Shown: positions 32,312-34,967 of the stretch, piece by piece
Layout: every line of letters begins with the position of its first letter
Position numbering within the stretch: position 1 is the first letter of the stretch
Origin: Nanobdellota archaeon
GTDB taxonomy: Archaea; Nanobdellota; Nanobdellia; Parvarchaeales; Parvarchaeaceae
DNA length: 34,967 nucleotides
Reading direction: 5' to 3'
Assembly: GCA_021852265.1 (NCBI GenBank)
Contig: JAJZNV010000001.1
Coordinates: 1-34,967 of the forward strand
The notes under the pieces: model-generated
Told to the model about the DNA's origin: nothing
Database searches by the model: none
The model's input: only the letters and a program-made list of their open reading frames with translations
Translations under genes and position numbers: made by a program

Positions 32312-33880
32312 TTAGATGCATTTAACCATGTAATCATTCTCTAATTTATACCCTTCCTTTCTGTAGTATTCACGCACACCTACTCCAGAGATTACCCTTA
32401 TCTTGTGCCTAGAATACTCTTTGGAAGTTATTCGTTCTGCCTCTTTCAGCAACTCCCTCCCTATCCCTTTATGCTGGAAACCCGCGTCTTCCCGGGATTC
32501 AAGTGGTTTTTGTTCGCCGTAGACGTGAAGCTCTCTAACTAATGCCTCTTGGGCGGCATCAACAAGCCTCAAACGCAAAAATCCTACCAGCGCATCATTT
32601 GCTGTGTCGTCCATGCTAAGAAAAAGCTCATCGCCGCCAGCAGCGCGGTAGTCCACCCTTTTTAATTTTAGGTTTGGTTCTCTTACTAGAGGTACGTGCC
32701 CTATTTCACGGCTGCGTATATCATTTGGTTTCTTACCGAGCTCCATAATCCTAGAGAAAACTAACTGTCTTAAATTGGTAATCTTTATTCCACCTTCTAT
32801 AAGATTTGAAGGTATATCCCTTTCAATGCGCATAATGCGCAACCACCTTGGCGCGTTCATTTCCGCTTCTGCAATCAGGTTTACAACATCGTCCAAAGAG
32901 TATGCCTTGTGTTTGCCATCGAGCCACATTTTATAAAGTCCTGTGCCCTTTATCACCAAAGTAGGGTATATTTTTATTGCATCTGGCTTTAAACTCTCAT
33001 CGGTGTATATGCGTCGTATTGTTTCCCTGTCTTTGTCTATATCGGAGAATGGGAGATTGAGCATTATATGATGGTCGACTTTAAAGGCTGCGTTCCTAAG
33101 TTCCCTAGTCGCCACTTTAACGTCATTTATGCTATGGCCGCGATTATTTCTTTTCAGTACATCGTCATACACGCTCTGCACGCCCATCTCAACACGCGTA
33201 ACGCCGTAATCTAGAAGTTCTTTTATTTCATTTTCTCCACACCTCTCTGGTTTAGTCTCCACTGCAAACGTTACGCAGCGTATTCGACTGGTCTCATTGA
33301 TTCTTTTTTGCATTTCGAGATCAGTATTATATTGTGAATTGGAGTCCGGAAAATCGTTGAGTGCACGGTATATCTGTAGAATGTAATTGTCCCGATAATC
33401 CTTTGGAAGTGTGGTAAACGTCCCGCCAATTACTATTATTTCGACTTTCTGTGGGGTGTATCCCATAAATAAGTAGTGCTTGAGTCTTGCTTGAGTCTGT
33501 AGGTACGGATCATAACTATTCATCCTCGCTCTTCTGGCCGCAGGTTCAAAGCCTGTATAGCTCTGGGGCGTGTTTACACGCGTCCCTCCTGGACAGAATA
33601 AGCACACTCCATGCGGACAATCGAACGGTTTGGTCATAAGAGCTACGACTGTAACCCCTGAAAGTGTTCGTACCGGTTTCGATTTAAGCACTGCAGAGAA
33701 TTTATCCCTATCTGCCTGTGACAACATGGAAAGAATGTCTCCATTTTTAGGGATTGCACTAATACCGAGCCTCTCACAGATCCTTCGCTTCTCATAAAGG
33801 AGCTTTTGTCTGCTAGTTACCTGCCCGGATTCTAAGACGGTCTTAAACAATGGCATAAAGCTCTGCAGTGAAGATTCCAT
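32312..33880 (-). CDS. elp3: Elp3-family tRNA uridine-34 acetyltransferase (radical SAM + GNAT)
   Basis: A 522-aa protein. The N-terminal radical SAM domain has the Elp3-type cluster C-x4-C-x2-C in DCPHGVCLFCPGG (Cys88, Cys93, Cys96). The C-terminal GNAT domain has the acetyl-CoA loop HKGIGRELL and ends near REYYRKEGY. Archaeal Elp3 alone performs the cm5U34-type wobble modification that eukaryotic Elongator performs with other subunits. A TTG one codon upstream is in frame, but the ATG at 33880 is preferred. It heads the elp3-dim2-top6B-top6A operon. Its Fe-S cluster could depend on the SufT-like protein encoded at 28461-28766. Confidence 0.96.
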   Translation of the reverse strand: MESSLQSFMPLFKTVLESGQVTSRQKLLYEKRRICERLGISAIPKNGDILSMLSQADRDKFSAVLKSKPVRTLSGVTVVALMTKPFDCPHGVCLFCPGGTRVNTPQSYTGFEPAARRARMNSYDPYLQTQARLKHYLFMGYTPQKVEIIVIGGTFTTLPKDYRDNYILQIYRALNDFPDSNSQYNTDLEMQKRINETSRIRCVTFAVETKPERCGENEIKELLDYGVTRVEMGVQSVYDDVLKRNNRGHSINDVKVATRELRNAAFKVDHHIMLNLPFSDIDKDRETIRRIYTDESLKPDAIKIYPTLVIKGTGLYKMWLDGKHKAYSLDDVVNLIAEAEMNAPRWLRIMRIERDIPSNLIEGGIKITNLRQLVFSRIMELGKKPNDIRSREIGHVPLVREPNLKLKRVDYRAAGGDELFLSMDDTANDALVGFLRLRLVDAAQEALVRELHVYGEQKPLESREDAGFQHKGIGRELLKEAERITSKEYSRHKIRVISGVGVREYYRKEGYKLENDYMVKCI

Positions 33881-33939
33881 CAATAGTTTACTACAAAAAT
33901 AGCATATAAGATTAAATACACGTGTCGATATTAAATTTT

Positions 33940-34967
33940 ATGCCTTCAAAAGGACAGTTTGTTACGTTATTTTTCTCGGTTTTTCTAATAACCGCAGTCA
34001 TAGCAATATTTACGCTTGAATACAATAATCTTATCTCCAGCCAGGACATAAATATGGCTGAGATAAACACATTCTCCTCAAATGCACTTGCTTATGACTT
34101 GTCCCAGCAGTTCTATTTCCTGGCAGCATTAAACCCTTCAGCATCAGCAAATTCATTCGCAGTATCCGCACTGGAAGCGCTAAACAGCGCTTATTTTAGC
34201 AATTATATTTTAAACCTGACTTCCGGAATCTCCTTGAGTGGACCCTCCGGAACCAGCGCTTATGCTACGGCACTGCCATTAAATATAATAAATACGCAGC
34301 CGGAACAAACCCCTGCACCGTTCCAACAGATAATCACCATAAATTCCAGTAAATATCTAAAATACGAATCAAATAGTTTAAGTAATGTTCAATTTTCATA
34401 TCAAAATGGTACAATCATCCCTTCTTGGGTAGAAAGTGGAAACATAGCGGCGTTCAACGGAGTCAACAGCCACATGAATGTAGCAAATACACCTGCACTA
34501 AACCCCACTGCTGTGACGGAAATAGCATGGATACGGCCAAAAACACAGGCGTGCTGTACAAGAGTTGTCTCAAAGGCGAGCACTGGCGGTACAGGAAATG
34601 ATTATGATATTTATGTAAATGGAGGGTCTCTAGGGACGAGATTAAAAAATGCTACCATCTCCGAGCCGATACAGACAACTTCCCAAGTCGTAGCCTATAA
34701 TACCTGGAATATGGTTGCTGTTACTTATAACGGGAATGGTACTATAAAACTTTACGTTAATGGCACAAATGTACTTTCCAGTACTAACTTAATTTCTGGT
34801 CCATTGGCATCGTCTACTGCGCCTCTTCAATTTGGATGCTGTCTTAATGGTGGTTCAAATGATTTCTTTAATGGTTCGGTAGCAGATGTCCAGATATATA
34901 ACGCAGCATTATCTCAGAACCAAATACAACAGGTATACTCAGAAGGACTTGGAGGAGCGCCGATATC
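33940..34967 (+). CDS. Secreted/surface LamG (concanavalin-like) protein, cut by the window end
   Basis: An ATG at 33940 opens a frame that stays open to the right edge (342 codons and two bases). It begins with basic MPSKGQ, then one long hydrophobic helix (FVTLFFSVFLITAVIAIFTL), a pilin-like or uncleaved signal anchor. A Ser/Asn/Ala-rich stretch (about 50-165) precedes a LamG/concanavalin-type domain (about 165-335) with IAWIRP, WNMVAVTYNGNGTIKLYVNG and a closing ADVQIYNAALSQNQIQQVY. Two adjacent-cysteine pairs (QACCTR and FGCCLN) lie at opposite ends of the domain and may form disulfides. Several N-x-S/T sequons suggest glycosylation. A carbohydrate- or protein-binding surface role is likely; more domains probably follow outside the window. 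A TTAAATAC box near 33912-33919 is a plausible promoter. Confidence 0.85.
   Translation, partial: MPSKGQFVTLFFSVFLITAVIAIFTLEYNNLISSQDINMAEINTFSSNALAYDLSQQFYFLAALNPSASANSFAVSALEALNSAYFSNYILNLTSGISLSGPSGTSAYATALPLNIINTQPEQTPAPFQQIITINSSKYLKYESNSLSNVQFSYQNGTIIPSWVESGNIAAFNGVNSHMNVANTPALNPTAVTEIAWIRPKTQACCTRVVSKASTGGTGNDYDIYVNGGSLGTRLKNATISEPIQTTSQVVAYNTWNMVAVTYNGNGTIKLYVNGTNVLSSTNLISGPLASSTAPLQFGCCLNGGSNDFFNGSVADVQIYNAALSQNQIQQVYSEGLGGAPI

Noticed and set aside
34401-34583. Minus-strand 60-codon ORF
   Set aside because: Antisense to the LamG-domain gene, which is well supported by its domain pattern.
1-34967. CRISPR array or long tandem DNA repeats
   Set aside because: No regularly spaced direct repeats were seen by eye on either strand; the repeats in the 895-aa protein are at protein level and highly degenerate.

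Overview
The window is a dense, A+T-rich archaeal chromosome segment. Archaeal identity rests on ribosomal protein eS17, archaeal-type prolyl- and leucyl-tRNA synthetases, replication factor C, topoisomerase VI, Elp3, a Dim2-like KH protein, an RqcH/NEMF protein, a presenilin-like protease, and TATA boxes about 25 nt before most lone or first genes, which implies largely leaderless mRNAs. Very short spacers, several shortened or divergent informational proteins (RfcL, Trm5) and many unrecognised proteins suggest a small-genome DPANN archaeon, perhaps Micrarchaeota/ARMAN-like. That placement is inference. No CRISPR array, rRNA operon or intact insertion sequence was seen.

Layout. 1-5148: tRNA-Gln(UUG), a polyprenyl-phosphate glycosyl-1-phosphate transferase, two unknown proteins, the RqcH/NEMF homologue and a tiny Toprim protein. 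5163-8139: a membrane protein resembling Ni/Co (NicO/UreH-type) transporters with a dyad in its leader, then an accessory patch with an AbiE-type toxin-antitoxin pair in toxin-first order, a palindromic candidate operator, a transposase remnant and tRNA-Thr(GGU). 8291-11820: a large helical-repeat protein with an unrecognised C-terminal domain, and a phosphoribosyltransferase-like protein. 11986-19834: eS17, a PRC-barrel protein, a proS-methyltransferase-deaminase operon, leuS-trm5 and a nitrilase-superfamily protein.

19911-24775: an operon of wHTH protein, KaiC-like ATPase, RfcS and divergent RfcL, then a membrane-anchored DUF929 protein with a CPYC motif. 24816-25094 on the minus strand is an apparent RNase P RNA gene, recognised from conserved core elements, a perfect 8-bp P1 and compensatory P4 pairing. 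It shares an A/T-rich promoter with a divergent SWIM zinc-finger gene. 25432-26810 holds an unknown protein, a zinc-ribbon protein with a strong Shine-Dalgarno, and tRNA-Arg(CCU).

26914-28766: a P-loop ATPase, a presenilin/SPP-like intramembrane protease and a SufT/MIP18-like protein, co-directional. 28835-33880: a compact operon elp3-dim2-top6B-top6A. 33940 to the right edge: the start of a secreted LamG-domain surface protein cut by the window end.

The genes group into translation and tRNA maturation or modification (tRNAs, RNase P RNA, ProRS, LeuRS, Trm5, Elp3, eS17, Dim2, RqcH), DNA replication and topology (RfcS/RfcL, Top6A/B), cell surface and membrane functions (glycosyl carrier enzyme, DUF929, presenilin, LamG), and one small mobile/defence patch.
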